From Candidatus Zixiibacteriota bacterium (GTDB lineage: Bacteria > Zixibacteria > MSB-5A5 > GN15 > PGXB01): 64,000 nucleotides of DNA. Positions 40,251 through 49,483 of this stretch are shown piece after piece; within the stretch, counting starts at the first letter, position 1, and each line of letters begins with the position of its first letter. The notes under the pieces were generated by a model that ran no database searches, was not told the origin of the DNA, and saw nothing but the letters and a program-made list of their open reading frames with translations. The DNA lies in assembly GCA_016933955.1 (NCBI GenBank), contig JAFGTT010000004.1, positions 1 through 64,000 of the forward strand. The letters run 5' to 3'. The position numbers and the translations under genes were made by a program.

Positions 40251-40278
40251 TATATAACCGACGATATGTTATAATCAA
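40251..40278 (-). promoter_or_regulatory. sigma70-type promoter of the kinase-regulator pair
   Basis: Minus strand TTGATT, 16 nt, TATATA; predicted start about 20 nt before the kinase ATG. A housekeeping promoter would suit the top of the flagellar hierarchy. The rest of 40279-40457 holds no gene I can support. Confidence 0.45.
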
Positions 40279-40457
40279 CAAAAACATATCAGTATCCGAT
40301 ACCCCGGCAATAAATTAAGCCCCATAAAAAGAAAAACAGCAATGCCATTATACCTGATCCGCATATCCCGCAAAAGCAAAAAATGACGGTATGGCAAAAA
40401 TCCTTATCAGGGGTTTGAGATAGAAAAGACTTCTTAAGTTGAATATACTGAATAATA

Positions 40458-40487
40458 AAAAAGGCGCCTGACAAAGGGTGCCTTTTT
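40458..40487 (-). terminator. terminator of the PP2C/anti-sigma/receiver operon
   Basis: An 11-bp stem (40458-40468 with 40477-40487, one G-U pair) and an 8-nt loop; the minus-strand side continues in T. It lies about 30 nt after the stop of the receiver gene. Confidence 0.8.
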
Positions 40488-40515
40488 AAGAATGACTTAA
40501 TCAGATTTTTTTGGG

Positions 40516-40929
40516 CTAATGGTATTCGACATCTTCGGTCCGGCGATCACCAGCCCGGGAATGATTATTTTCTGCAATATCATCCATGGCCTTGTACAGC
40601 TTATTGATATTGAAAGGCTTGATGATATAATCTTCGACTTTCACCCGAAGGGCCTCTATGGCTGTCTCAACCGAAGGAAAGGCGGTCATTATGACAACCG
40701 GGAGATCCGGATAAAGATCGCGGATTTTCTTTATCAAGGCTATCCCGTCGATTTCCGGCATTTTTAAATCGACCAAAGCAATATCGTATTTTCGATTTTT
40801 AAGGCTTTCCAGGGCACGTTCGGCGGTATCAAAAACCGACACTCCCCAGTCCTTCTCAGAGAAAAAATCATATAGCAGATCTCTGATAAGAAGTTCATCA
40901 TCGATGATAATAATATTTTTCCGGCTCAA
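40516..40929 (-). CDS. response regulator receiver protein
   Basis: A 137-residue CheY-like receiver without an output domain: acidic pair IIDDE, phospho-Asp54 in ALVDLKMPEIDG, the Thr in VVIMTAFPS and Lys in YIIKPFN. A charged tail of about 15 residues follows. The start is a TTG at 40929 with GGAG 7 nt upstream; no ATG fits. It ends the operon behind the anti-sigma/STAS fusion and the PP2C phosphatase, 40 nt after the former. Its kinase and partner are not evident. Confidence 0.9.
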   Translation of the reverse strand: MSRKNIIIIDDELLIRDLLYDFFSEKDWGVSVFDTAERALESLKNRKYDIALVDLKMPEIDGIALIKKIRDLYPDLPVVIMTAFPSVETAIEALRVKVEDYIIKPFNINKLYKAMDDIAENNHSRAGDRRTEDVEYH

Positions 40930-40969
40930 CCTTTAACTCCTCCAATCCGGGATCAGGTCGATCAATTGA

Positions 40970-41764
40970 TCACACCGTTATTTCGCTATATGATTTAAGA
41001 GCTTCTTCTTCGCTGTTATAGATTTCGAAAATATGCGACAGCTGGGTAATGTCGAATATCTCCTGGACATAATCAGCCAGATTGGAAAGGGTCAACCGGC
41101 CCCGATGAATCCTTATTTCTTTCATCATGGAGACCAGAGCCCCCAGACCGGAACTATTGACGAATTCAACCTCACCGAGATTGAGATGGATTGATATTTT
41201 CCCTGAGGTCAGGAGGTTTTTTATTTCCTCCTTCAATTTCCCTCCGTTGCTTAAATCGAGACGCCCTGACATGCTGATAACGGTTGTACTGCCGGCGTCT
41301 TTTTTCCGGAATTCCATCTTGTCCTCCATATCTGATAATGAATAATCATCGCTTATATATTTGCTTCGGTCAAAAATCATTGAGATTTTCAGACCGGAGT
41401 CATTCTGGCCTTTTTCAAACCTAATTTCATCGGCCAATGATTCCATAAGATCGACTCCGCGGCCCCCCTCCTGAAATAAATCCGGAGCCTTTCTTGACCT
41501 GAGAATTTCAATATTTCCCGCTCCTTCATCCATTATATCGGCAATAACAAGGCGCTTATTAATGGTAATCGAGATTTGGATGGACTTCTCCCGATTATAC
41601 TTATTGCCGTGGATCAGAGCGTTGGTAAAGCCTTCGGATATGGCCAGTATGATTTTGTACAATAACGTTTTGGGAAGGCCAGCCAGGGAAAGTGTCCCTT
41701 TGACATCCTGATACATCCGGCTTTCGGATTCCAGACATGATGGATAATTGAACACCTTTTTCAT
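40970..41764 (-). CDS. fused anti-sigma kinase (RsbW-like) and STAS domain (RsbV-like) protein
   Basis: 264 residues. About 1-135 is a GHKL ATPase of the RsbW/SpoIIAB kind, with AISEGFTNALIHGN (N box), ADIMDEGAGN (G1) and EGGRGVDLMESLADEI (G2). After a linker, about 155-262 is a STAS domain: TVISMSGRLDLSNGGKLKEEI and VEFVNSSGLGALVSMMKEI, in which the Ser of NSSGLG is the usual phosphorylation site. These two are normally separate antagonistic proteins. Its ATG overlaps the PP2C phosphatase stop (ATGA). No sigma factor is nearby. Confidence 0.88.
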   Translation of the reverse strand: MKKVFNYPSCLESESRMYQDVKGTLSLAGLPKTLLYKIILAISEGFTNALIHGNKYNREKSIQISITINKRLVIADIMDEGAGNIEILRSRKAPDLFQEGGRGVDLMESLADEIRFEKGQNDSGLKISMIFDRSKYISDDYSLSDMEDKMEFRKKDAGSTTVISMSGRLDLSNGGKLKEEIKNLLTSGKISIHLNLGEVEFVNSSGLGALVSMMKEIRIHRGRLTLSNLADYVQEIFDITQLSHIFEIYNSEEEALKSYSEITV

Positions 41765-43068
41765 TTTTGATCATCCCGCAACATTCTGATTGCCAGCAAT
41801 GTCAAATCATCAAAGGGCTCTTCTCCCGCACCTTCGGTAAAACGGTCCACCTGGTCCCTTACATGGCTGCAAAATTTCTCCGCCGACATATCTATTTCAC
41901 GTAAAAACATCCGCTTGAGACGTTCCGTCCCAAACTGACGTCCATTAATATCCTCTGCTTCGGTAATCCCATCGGTGAAGGCCAGAAAACGATCCCCCGG
42001 ATTAAAGACCATGGTGTCTTCTTTAAACTGCATATCCGGAAACTGGCCCACGAAAGTGCCACCGGGACGCCATTCCGATATTTCGCGCCGCCCCGAATCC
42101 CAGAATAGCGGCGGCAGGTGCCCGGCATTACAATAAACTATTTCCCGACTGTCAAGATTAATATGAGCGATAAACATCGTCACAAACATATCATGGCTTT
42201 TGATTATTCGACTGCAAAGTACATTATTCAGATTATTCATCAGCGTTCCCGGACTGATATCAGGGCATTTCATCAATTCGCATCGAATAATCGCAATCGA
42301 GGCCGCCATAAGCATGGCCGCCGGTATTCCCTTATTGGACACATCGCCGACAATTATCACGAATTCGCTGTCACTGAGTTTAACAATATCATAGAAATCG
42401 CCCCCGACCGAACGGGCCGGTCGATACAATCGTCCAATGTCCACACCTTTTATTTTAATGGCGCTGTTGGGCAATATGGTTTCCTGTATCTGTCGGGCGA
42501 TAGTCAACTCCTGTTCGATTTTCTGTTTCTGCAAAGACTCTTTCAAGAGAATGGAATTATCTATCGCGACGGCCGCGAAATTAATCAGCATTTCCAGATT
42601 TTTTTGATCCTCATCGGTAAATAACTCATCGGTGGTTTTATTAATGATGACGATAACGCCATGACACTGGGATCGTGATTTTATGGGAAGAGCCAGAAGA
42701 CTGGTCAGATTCGGCCCAAGATCCGTATTATGACCGAAATCACTCATGACTACCGGTTCCTGCCGGATAAAGCAGTAATCGGCGACATTTTTGTCGTCGC
42801 GATAAATAATATTCCTGATAACCGTATCATCCACGCCCCAGGTTATTTTAGAAACAAGTTCGCCGTTTTCTTCGAGCTGAATCAGACCAACTTCACCATC
42901 GACCGTCCTGATAGACATTTCCATCACCACCGATAAGATTGTTTCAAGGTTCAAAATCGAGGTGATAAGAGCCCCCATAGTGGTCAAATCAAGCAGTTTT
43001 AATCTGGTTTTTTCAAGCTTGCTTTCGAGGTCGAAAATTTCATCTTCAGTAGATATTGGCAATGTCAT
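41761..43068 (-). CDS. GAF domain PP2C-type (SpoIIE/RsbU) serine phosphatase
   Basis: 435 residues. A short coiled coil, a GAF sensor domain (about 30-175), a linker helix with ELTIARQIQETILP (a conserved motif of RsbU-type phosphatases), and a SpoIIE phosphatase domain with GGDFYDIVKLSD, IIVGDVSNKGIPAAMLMA, YCNAGHLPPL and FTDGITEAED, all metal-binding Asp in place. It would dephosphorylate the STAS domain of the next gene, its 4-nt overlapping neighbour, in response to a ligand of the GAF domain. Confidence 0.91.
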   Translation of the reverse strand: MTLPISTEDEIFDLESKLEKTRLKLLDLTTMGALITSILNLETILSVVMEMSIRTVDGEVGLIQLEENGELVSKITWGVDDTVIRNIIYRDDKNVADYCFIRQEPVVMSDFGHNTDLGPNLTSLLALPIKSRSQCHGVIVIINKTTDELFTDEDQKNLEMLINFAAVAIDNSILLKESLQKQKIEQELTIARQIQETILPNSAIKIKGVDIGRLYRPARSVGGDFYDIVKLSDSEFVIIVGDVSNKGIPAAMLMAASIAIIRCELMKCPDISPGTLMNNLNNVLCSRIIKSHDMFVTMFIAHINLDSREIVYCNAGHLPPLFWDSGRREISEWRPGGTFVGQFPDMQFKEDTMVFNPGDRFLAFTDGITEAEDINGRQFGTERLKRMFLREIDMSAEKFCSHVRDQVDRFTEGAGEEPFDDLTLLAIRMLRDDQK

Positions 43069-43158
43069 ACCCGGAAAATCGGCAGTTATGCCAATAACTT
43101 GAAGGAAATAAGCGGTCCCGGCCGATTCCGTTCCGGCTTTGGCCCAAACAGCGATTAA

Positions 43159-44469
43159 TTATTTTTTGCGAAACTTTATCCTGATGGGTATACCCTCGAA
43201 ATCATAGCGACTTCGAATCTGATTCTCGATATAGCGCAAATAGCTTTTTTGCAGTGATTGAGGATAATTACAGAAGAAAATAAAGGTCGGGGGGCGGATA
43301 TCGGGCTGGGTGACATAAAAAAGTTTGACGTACTTACCCTGAACGGCCGCCGGCGGCTGTTTCTGGACAATCTCCTCGAGAAGTGTATTCAGTTCCGGGG
43401 TCGGGATTCGTCTTTCCCAGTTTTCGTAAACCCGATCGACCAGATCAATGGTCTTGATCACCCGTTGTCCGGTCAGGGCTGAAATATATATGATGGGCAA
43501 ATAGGCAATCGTCCGAGCGAATTCTTTGATTTGCGAGGTGAAAATATCGGCCGTGCGATGATCCTTTTCCACGAGATCCCATTTATTGACCGCCAGGACC
43601 AGCCCACGGCGAGCTTCCACCGCATCCTCAATAACTTTCAAATCCTGGACCGAGAGACCCTCCTGAGCGTCTACCAGCACCACCGCCACATGGCATCCTT
43701 CGATGGCTCGCAGAGTTCTCAGGGTGGTAAAATATTCAACCGCCTCGGTTACTTTGGATTTTCTCCTCAATCCGGCCGTATCGATCAGAACATATTTACG
43801 GCCGTCAAGGGTAAAGGGAGTATCGACCGCATCCCGGGTGGTTCCGGCCACGGGCGAGACAATCACTCTCTCCTCCCCGATCAGGCGGTTGATGAAAAGA
43901 GATTTCCCGACATTCGGTTTGCCGATAACAGCAATTCTTATGGCCGAAGCTTCCTCTGCCTGTTGATCGGTCTCCGGCAAAGCATCCACGATAGCGTCGA
44001 GGGCCTCGCCGATATTTCTCCCTCCCGTGGCTGAAATCGGGAGTGGTTCTCCCAGCCCGAGCCTCATGAATTCATATATATCCAGTTCGCCGCTATCGCT
44101 GTCGGCTTTATTGGCCAGGAGGATGACATTTTTGCCGGCCCGTTGCAGACGGGTGGCAATCTGCTCATCAATTTCATCAGCGCCGGCTTGACAATCCACA
44201 ATCAGAACAACAAGGTCGGCCTGGTCGATACTTATTTCGGATTGTTCGAGAACCAGACGATTAATCCCGCTTTTACTGCCCGGGATCATTCCTCCGGTGT
44301 CAACCAGATAGAACTCCTTCCCCCGCCATTCACACAGCGAATAATTACGATCGCGCGTAATACCCGGGGTATCATCGACAATGGCGATTTTCTTTCTTAA
44401 AAAACGGTTAAACAGCGATGATTTTCCGACATTCGGGCGTCCGATCAATGTTACCAGAGGAAGACTCAT
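43159..44469 (-). CDS. der: ribosome biogenesis GTPase Der (EngA)
   Basis: Double-GTPase protein for 50S assembly, 436 residues. Two G domains, with G1 motifs GRPNVGKSS and GKPNVGKS, G3 DTGG and DTAG, G4 NKAD and NKWD, and a C-terminal KH-like domain with FIFFCNYPQSLQKSYLRYIENQIRSRYDFEGIPIRIKFRKK. ATG 44469 forms an ATGA overlap with the DUF512 gene, its operon partner, so the TTG two codons upstream is rejected. Confidence 0.96.
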   Translation of the reverse strand: MSLPLVTLIGRPNVGKSSLFNRFLRKKIAIVDDTPGITRDRNYSLCEWRGKEFYLVDTGGMIPGSKSGINRLVLEQSEISIDQADLVVLIVDCQAGADEIDEQIATRLQRAGKNVILLANKADSDSGELDIYEFMRLGLGEPLPISATGGRNIGEALDAIVDALPETDQQAEEASAIRIAVIGKPNVGKSLFINRLIGEERVIVSPVAGTTRDAVDTPFTLDGRKYVLIDTAGLRRKSKVTEAVEYFTTLRTLRAIEGCHVAVVLVDAQEGLSVQDLKVIEDAVEARRGLVLAVNKWDLVEKDHRTADIFTSQIKEFARTIAYLPIIYISALTGQRVIKTIDLVDRVYENWERRIPTPELNTLLEEIVQKQPPAAVQGKYVKLFYVTQPDIRPPTFIFFCNYPQSLQKSYLRYIENQIRSRYDFEGIPIRIKFRKK

Positions 44470-45740
44470 TGGCAAACCTCATTTAGAGTATCAATCATGC
44501 TGTATTTCCCCGTTCTAATATCAAGTCCCGATTCCTTCCGGAAACCCTCCAGTGAAAGATCATCCAGAAAGAGGTTATCATTATTTAAGCAGTTCGGAGG
44601 CAGGATGGCAATATCATAATTTCGGCGCAACTGAGCGGCTTTTTTTAAAATATCGCGGCCGGTCAACAAACCGCTGACAGTGATTTTTTCGCCCCAGAAA
44701 TTATTTTTTATCGGAATGATATCAGCAAAAAATCCTTTTCTTTTTAAATCAGGCTTGACTCGATTCTCAAGAACCGTAAAGGCCGATTCCCCGGTCAGAA
44801 TGGCCAGACGATATCTCCTGTCGCCCGGTTTCAGAAAACGCTTGCGGCGGTTAAAATCGGTCAGGAAATGACGCATCATACCGATTCCGTTTTCGAATTG
44901 TTCCATCTCCTCGTACTCCGAGATTCCGGGGAAATCATGACCAGCCAGAATATAGAACTCATCAGCGGCAAAAACAAAACGTGACCCTCCCCTTCTGAAA
45001 AACTCCCTCTGCCGCCGATGAACATATTTTATCATGAGATCCGCGCCAATAGCATCAAAGGCTCTCAGTTGCGGGAGGTTTTCCCTGTAACGGGTTAATC
45101 CGACCGGAACAATACCCAGGGTCGCCACCCCCGGGCATAATGAATAAAGATCATTTATCGTTTTCTCCAGATGAATTCCATCGTTGATTCCAGGACAGAT
45201 CACCACCTGGGTATGGAAAACAATTCCCTTTTCGGTCAGCGCCCTGAGTTGTTCCATTATGGGAGGAAGATTACGATTACCGAACATGACCCGGCGTAAT
45301 TGATCATCAGTCGTATGAACCGAAATATAGAGCGGTGAAAGACGCTGCTCGATAATCCTCGAGATATCATTATCAGTAATATTGGAAAACGAAATAAAAT
45401 TGCCGTGCGTGAATGAAAGTCGATAATCATCATCCTTGATATATAACGAGCGCCGCATCCCTTGGGGTTGCTGGTGGATAAAACAAAAAATGCAGGTATT
45501 CCGGCATCGTTTAATACGATCGGATTCAAAGGTCAGACCGATATCTTCGGGATAATCAAATCGGAATCGCTGTCTATATCCCGTATTATCTTCGATTTCC
45601 AGTTCCACAATATCTTCGGCCAGTTTATACATACAGTCGATATTATCCCGAACCGACTCGCCATTTACCGAAATCAGATTATAACCTGGTCGAATATGAC
45701 CGAACAGGGGTGAATCGGGATTGACAGCAGTGATTTTCAT
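44466..45740 (-). CDS. radical SAM DUF512 family protein
   Basis: 424 residues. The N-terminal PDZ-like segment (about 5-60, PDSPLFGHIRPGYNLISVNGESV) precedes a radical-SAM domain with a CxxxCxxC cluster (C at RCRNTCIFCF), followed by the DUF512 domain (DEFYILAG ... LLTGRDI). Such proteins are widespread next to der; their reaction is not established. The ATG 45740 (MKITAVNP) is preferred; another in-frame ATG stands at 45746. No clear SD is seen. The tRNA-Gly gene ends only 7-13 nt upstream. Confidence 0.88.
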   Translation of the reverse strand: MKITAVNPDSPLFGHIRPGYNLISVNGESVRDNIDCMYKLAEDIVELEIEDNTGYRQRFRFDYPEDIGLTFESDRIKRCRNTCIFCFIHQQPQGMRRSLYIKDDDYRLSFTHGNFISFSNITDNDISRIIEQRLSPLYISVHTTDDQLRRVMFGNRNLPPIMEQLRALTEKGIVFHTQVVICPGINDGIHLEKTINDLYSLCPGVATLGIVPVGLTRYRENLPQLRAFDAIGADLMIKYVHRRQREFFRRGGSRFVFAADEFYILAGHDFPGISEYEEMEQFENGIGMMRHFLTDFNRRKRFLKPGDRRYRLAILTGESAFTVLENRVKPDLKRKGFFADIIPIKNNFWGEKITVSGLLTGRDILKKAAQLRRNYDIAILPPNCLNNDNLFLDDLSLEGFRKESGLDIRTGKYSMIDTLNEVCQ

Positions 45741-45753
45741 GACCATAAGCAAA

Positions 45754-45825
45754 AGCGGGCGAAGGGGGTCGAACCCTCGACGTCAAGCTTGGGAAGCTTG
45801 CATTCTACCGCTGAATTACGCCCGC
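45754..45825 (-). tRNA. tRNA-Gly (anticodon CCC)
   Basis: A 72-nt cloverleaf. The acceptor GCGGGCG pairs with 45755-45761; the anticodon stem CAAGC/GCTTG encloses the loop TTCCCAA (anticodon CCC, reads GGG); T arm GAGGGTTCGACCCCC. CCA is not encoded. It stands immediately in front of the DUF512-der genes on the same strand with no terminator between. Confidence 0.92.
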
Positions 45826-45841
45826 TTAGACAGCTTTAATT

Positions 45842-45869
45842 AATTTATTTCAATAATTCCCCAAGTCAA
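45842..45869 (-). promoter_or_regulatory. sigma70-type promoter for tRNA-Gly and probably DUF512-der
   Basis: Minus strand TTGACT, 16 nt, TAAATT; predicted start about 11 nt before the tRNA. It follows the menA stop by a few nt. Confidence 0.5.
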
Positions 45870-45887
45870 GGGAATTTGTAACCACCA

Positions 45888-46802
45888 TTAAATCAATGCT
45901 CCCGCTACACAGCCGATGGCCATCAGCAACCCGGTTACCAAATGAACCTGAATCGTACCGGCCTGAGCCGGGATCAATTCCGCAATCTTATCGAATTCCC
46001 TCGAAAACAAACGAACCGTTTTCAGGGCTATCGGAAGGCTCAACAGGGCCAATAATGCATATGGCGTTAATCGGGCAAAAGCCACTGCCAGAATAATGAT
46101 GGCATAGTTGCCGAAAATCAGAAAATAGTAACCGTACCGGGCCCTTTTCTTGCCCAGCGTGACCACCAGGTGATTCTTGCCGACAGATTTATCAGCCAAA
46201 TAGTCAGGATATTGATTGATATATAAAATGGCCGTAATTAAGAAACCTATTGGAAGCGATGACCAGAATGACAACCACGTGAATTGTCCTGTTTGCACGT
46301 AGTAAGAACCCATAACAGGCAGTATCCCGAAATTGATCAGGATAGCCAGTTCGCCGATTCGGTTGTATGAAAAGGCGTACCTGGATGCGGTATAAAAGAA
46401 ACCACCGATAAAACCCATTACAGCCAGGGCAATAATCCAATAACCCGGTGTCATCATGGTCAGATAAATCCCGGCCGCCAGAGCCATCCCCCAGCATACA
46501 AGTGCCGCGGTCAGAACCGATCCCGGTTTTAATATCTTCTTTTGAATCACCCGGGATCCGCCCGAAAACGGAGTGTAGTTTTCATTTATATCATCATCGG
46601 TGGATTTATGATCGAAATAATCATTGGCCATATTGGCGGCGGCATGGGCAAAAATCCCCCCGGTCAAGGTGATAAAAAACAACATCCATTGGAATTCTCC
46701 GACTTGATAATAGGCCAGAGCCGCACCGAAAATTATAGGGATACCGATTCCGGTAAAGAATGGCGTCCGAGCCGCCGTGATCCATTTTTTTATTACATTC
46801 AT
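45888..46802 (-). CDS. menA: UbiA-family prenyltransferase, probably MenA
   Basis: Membrane enzyme of about 304 residues with eight to nine hydrophobic helices. First Asp-rich site NMANDYFDHKSTDDD (about 58-72) and the second NQYPDYLADKSVGKNHLVV (about 200-220) are as in 1,4-dihydroxy-2-naphthoate prenyltransferase, which attaches the isoprenoid tail of menaquinone. No other men gene is nearby, so a related UbiA substrate cannot be excluded. ATG 46802 is used; a GTG three codons upstream is possible but too close to the SD AGGAG. Confidence 0.82.
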   Translation of the reverse strand: MNVIKKWITAARTPFFTGIGIPIIFGAALAYYQVGEFQWMLFFITLTGGIFAHAAANMANDYFDHKSTDDDINENYTPFSGGSRVIQKKILKPGSVLTAALVCWGMALAAGIYLTMMTPGYWIIALAVMGFIGGFFYTASRYAFSYNRIGELAILINFGILPVMGSYYVQTGQFTWLSFWSSLPIGFLITAILYINQYPDYLADKSVGKNHLVVTLGKKRARYGYYFLIFGNYAIIILAVAFARLTPYALLALLSLPIALKTVRLFSREFDKIAELIPAQAGTIQVHLVTGLLMAIGCVAGALI

Positions 46803-46885
46803 ACCATTCACGTCTCCTCAAGCTTTTATTAGCCTGTTATACAAATATAAGATATGGCCAATTTTGAATAATTCAAGTTTCTCAA

Positions 46886-47629
46886 TTATTTTTTACTGCC
46901 GCTTATTTTAACGATAATAATGGTGATTTCATAAAGAATATACAGCGGCACCGCCAGCAACAATTGAGAAAAAACGTCGGGCGGGGTCAATATAGCGGCC
47001 ACTATTAATATGGCAACCAGAGCATAGGGCCGAATACGACCCAGCCCTTTCCCCGTAATAACACCGATTCGCCCCAGAAAATAACCGACCACGGGTAATT
47101 GAAAGGCCAGCCCAAAAGCCAAAAGAAGCATCCCGGCGAATGAAATATAGCTGGACACGGTTATAATCGGGGTCATCTCCCCTTCCCCGTAGTGAATCAG
47201 AAAATCAAGCGCAAACGGCAATACCACAAAAAAACAAAAAGCCGCCCCGGCCAGAAAAAGGCCGGTAGAATAGAAAGCCATCGGCAGAATCGTTTTCTTT
47301 TCCTTTTTATATAATCCCGGACCAATAAATTTCCAAAGCTGGTAAAAGACTATCGGTAATGCGGCAAAGATGCCGGTGATAAGCGAAATTTTCAGATAGG
47401 CGTAAAAAGACCCGGTGATTTCCGTGAAATGCAATTTGGTATCACCCAATGGGGCGGTTATAAATTCATATACATATTGGGCAAATCCAAATGAAATGCA
47501 GGTCATCACGCCGATGGCGACCAGGGACCAAATCAGCCGCCGGCGTAACTCCTCAATATGCTCCAAAAATGGCATACTGGATTTTTTAACGACTTCTTCC
47601 GAAGTATCCGATTTTTGGTTATCCGCCAT
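46886..47629 (-). CDS. tatC: Sec-independent protein translocase TatC
   Basis: Twin-arginine translocation receptor in the inner membrane, 247 residues with six transmembrane helices. The N-terminal SSMPFLEHIEELRRRL motif that reads the twin-arginine signal, the following GSFYAYLKISLITGIFAALPIVFYQLWKFIGPGLYKKEKK loop and the closing segment LTPPDVFSQLLLAVPLYILYE are all present. No tatA/B is seen close by. It precedes menA with a gap of 83 nt. Confidence 0.96.
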   Translation of the reverse strand: MADNQKSDTSEEVVKKSSMPFLEHIEELRRRLIWSLVAIGVMTCISFGFAQYVYEFITAPLGDTKLHFTEITGSFYAYLKISLITGIFAALPIVFYQLWKFIGPGLYKKEKKTILPMAFYSTGLFLAGAAFCFFVVLPFALDFLIHYGEGEMTPIITVSSYISFAGMLLLAFGLAFQLPVVGYFLGRIGVITGKGLGRIRPYALVAILIVAAILTPPDVFSQLLLAVPLYILYEITIIIVKISGSKK

Positions 47630-47716
47630 AATGATAATGAATTAGAGGAAACTTCGGAATTAAGTCAAATGATTTTTAATCTGCTGTGGGTATTACTAAG
47701 AGCCGGTATTGTATTT

Positions 47717-48166
47717 CTAACTCAGAAGTTTCTTCAATTCCTCAAGAAATTCCGTCTTGTCCTGAAATTTACGATAAACCGAGGCGAATCGGACATAGGC
47801 AATTTCATCAGTCTCCTTGAGCTTTTCCATGACCAGTTCCCCGATATACTTGCTGGTCACCTCGCTTTTGGAGCGTTCCTGTAGCCGCGCCTCGATCTCA
47901 TCGACCATCGCCTCAATTTTCTTCTGTGAAACCGGGCGTTTGTTGCAGGCCAATTTGATACCCTGAATTATTTTCTGACGGTCAAAGGGTTCCCGCCGGT
48001 TATCCGATTTGGTAACAGTCAGAACGACATTTTCGATATATTCATAAGTGGTAAATCGCTCTTTGCATTTAAGACATTCGCGGCGGCGGCGGACCGCCCG
48101 CCCGTCCTGGGCGCTCCGGGAATCAACCACCTTATCTTCCTCATGTCCGCAGAAAGGACATTTCAT
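47717..48166 (-). CDS. nrdR: transcriptional repressor NrdR
   Basis: Nucleotide-sensing repressor of ribonucleotide reductase genes, 149 residues. An N-terminal zinc ribbon (MKCPFCG ... [12 protein letters not shown]; four Cys) is followed by an ATP-cone domain with [24 protein letters not shown] and [23 protein letters not shown]. It starts in an ATGA overlap with the dCMP deaminase gene, so both dNTP-balance genes are coexpressed. Confidence 0.95.
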   Translation of the reverse strand: MKCPFCGHEEDKVVDSRSAQDGRAVRRRRECLKCKERFTTYEYIENVVLTVTKSDNRREPFDRQKIIQGIKLACNKRPVSQKKIEAMVDEIEARLQERSKSEVTSKYIGELVMEKLKETDEIAYVRFASVYRKFQDKTEFLEELKKLLS

Positions 48167-48663
48167 TTGATCAGGTCCTCAATCGGTTTATCGGGCTGGT
48201 TTATCAGCAACCGATGAATTACCACCCCGGCCTCTTCCATCATCTCCTTTGAAAGATCATCGGGATACCCCTCGGCCACATAAATCTCCCGTATTCCCGA
48301 ATTTATCAGCATCTTGGCACACAGGGTACATGGAAAGGTTGTCGTGTACAGAATACCGCCTTCGATCGAGATGCCCGATGTGGCGGCTTGGATAATGGCG
48401 TTTTGTTCGGCATGAATCGCCCGGCATAATTCATGTCTTTGCCCGGAAGGGATCCCCATTTTCTCGCGCAAACATCCGGTTTCCAGACAATGATGCAATC
48501 CCGAGGGAGCTCCGTTATAGCCGGTTGCCAGGACTTTTTTGTTCTTAACAATAACCGCCCCGACCTGGCGTCGAAGACAGGTTGATCGCGACGCCGCCAG
48601 CATGGCGATCCGCATGAAATACTCGTTCCATGACGGCCGCCGGGAATTCAAATGTTCACTCAT
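48163..48663 (-). CDS. dCMP deaminase (ComEB-like cytidine/deoxycytidylate deaminase)
   Basis: Zinc-dependent deaminase supplying dUMP for dTMP synthesis, 166 residues. Zinc and catalytic sites: [11 protein letters not shown] (His, catalytic Glu) and [10 protein letters not shown] (two Cys); an extra zinc-type loop [10 protein letters not shown] is characteristic of dCMP deaminases. ATG 48663 begins 10 nt after the preceding gene; a TTG 12 codons upstream is unlikely. Coupled to nrdR downstream. Confidence 0.9.
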   Translation of the reverse strand: MSEHLNSRRPSWNEYFMRIAMLAASRSTCLRRQVGAVIVKNKKVLATGYNGAPSGLHHCLETGCLREKMGIPSGQRHELCRAIHAEQNAIIQAATSGISIEGGILYTTTFPCTLCAKMLINSGIREIYVAEGYPDDLSKEMMEEAGVVIHRLLINQPDKPIEDLIK

Positions 48664-48673
48664 GGGGTGCAAT

Positions 48674-49483
48674 TTACGCGTTGCAAATAACCGGCGCAAT
48701 TAAAATCTTGGCCGATAGATCAGAGTTGATATCAAAATAGTCGGCCGCCGAGCCCCAATTTATCGCGATTTCGAGATAACCGAAGGAATTGATATAACAC
48801 AACGCCCGCCCCTTTTTCGCCCGGTCATATGTCTCCCGAAGGGCACCGATTTTATGGCCATTTAAATACACCGAATATCTGCTTTCCGGTAAATCCGTCT
48901 GCCGAAAGGAGGTCACGAGATTCCCGAAATGATCGACATATATAATCCGTCCGATCAGCTGCCCCCCCCTTTTTGTATACCGCCTTTCCTTCAATCTGAT
49001 TAACTTCGGCAGTTTCCTTCCAAACTCATCAGGCATAACTCCAAGCGACAGATAGCCCGCCACGGGGGCGAAAATATCACGGCCATGAAAGGTGGCAGAG
49101 GTTGGTCTCAGGTGATATTTCCCGGCAGTCAGAGAAATAATCCGGAGAATCGAATCCGTTGCCAGAAATGAGAAAAGACCATTGTCGGGGCCAATAAAGA
49201 AATAATCCTCAGTTTCTATCAGAATGGCCTTTCTTTTGGTTCCGACGGTTGGATCAATAATTCCGACATGGATTGTCCCTGAAGGAAAATTGCCGTATGA
49301 TGTTTCAATGAGATATTTACCGGCTTCAATATTGAAAACCGGGCTCGCGTGACTGATATCAATGATTCTTGCCAGAGGGTTCAATCCTGTTATTACCCCC
49401 CTGACAATCCCGGCATAATTATCCCGCCAGCCAAAATCGGTGGTCAGAGTGATTACCGGAGATTTTGTATTTACAATTGCCAA
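48674..49483 (-). CDS. SAM hydroxide adenosyltransferase (DUF62 family)
   Basis: 269 residues. Family enzymes hydrolyse S-adenosylmethionine to adenosine and methionine (relatives are the fluorinase/chlorinase). Motifs: N-terminal [38 protein letters not shown], the nucleotide site [13 protein letters not shown] and [12 protein letters not shown], and the C-terminal [12 protein letters not shown]. It overlaps the DUF296 gene by 13 nt, and is followed by the dCMP deaminase. Confidence 0.92.
   Translation of the reverse strand: MAIVNTKSPVITLTTDFGWRDNYAGIVRGVITGLNPLARIIDISHASPVFNIEAGKYLIETSYGNFPSGTIHVGIIDPTVGTKRKAILIETEDYFFIGPDNGLFSFLATDSILRIISLTAGKYHLRPTSATFHGRDIFAPVAGYLSLGVMPDEFGRKLPKLIRLKERRYTKRGGQLIGRIIYVDHFGNLVTSFRQTDLPESRYSVYLNGHKIGALRETYDRAKKGRALCYINSFGYLEIAINWGSAADYFDINSDLSAKILIAPVICNA

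Noticed and set aside
40289-40474. Minus-strand frame of 61 codons (hydrophobic, Phe-rich) in the gap before the kinase
   Set aside because: It runs through the terminator hairpin at 40458-40487 and lacks an SD; the hydrophobic look comes from AT-rich sequence.
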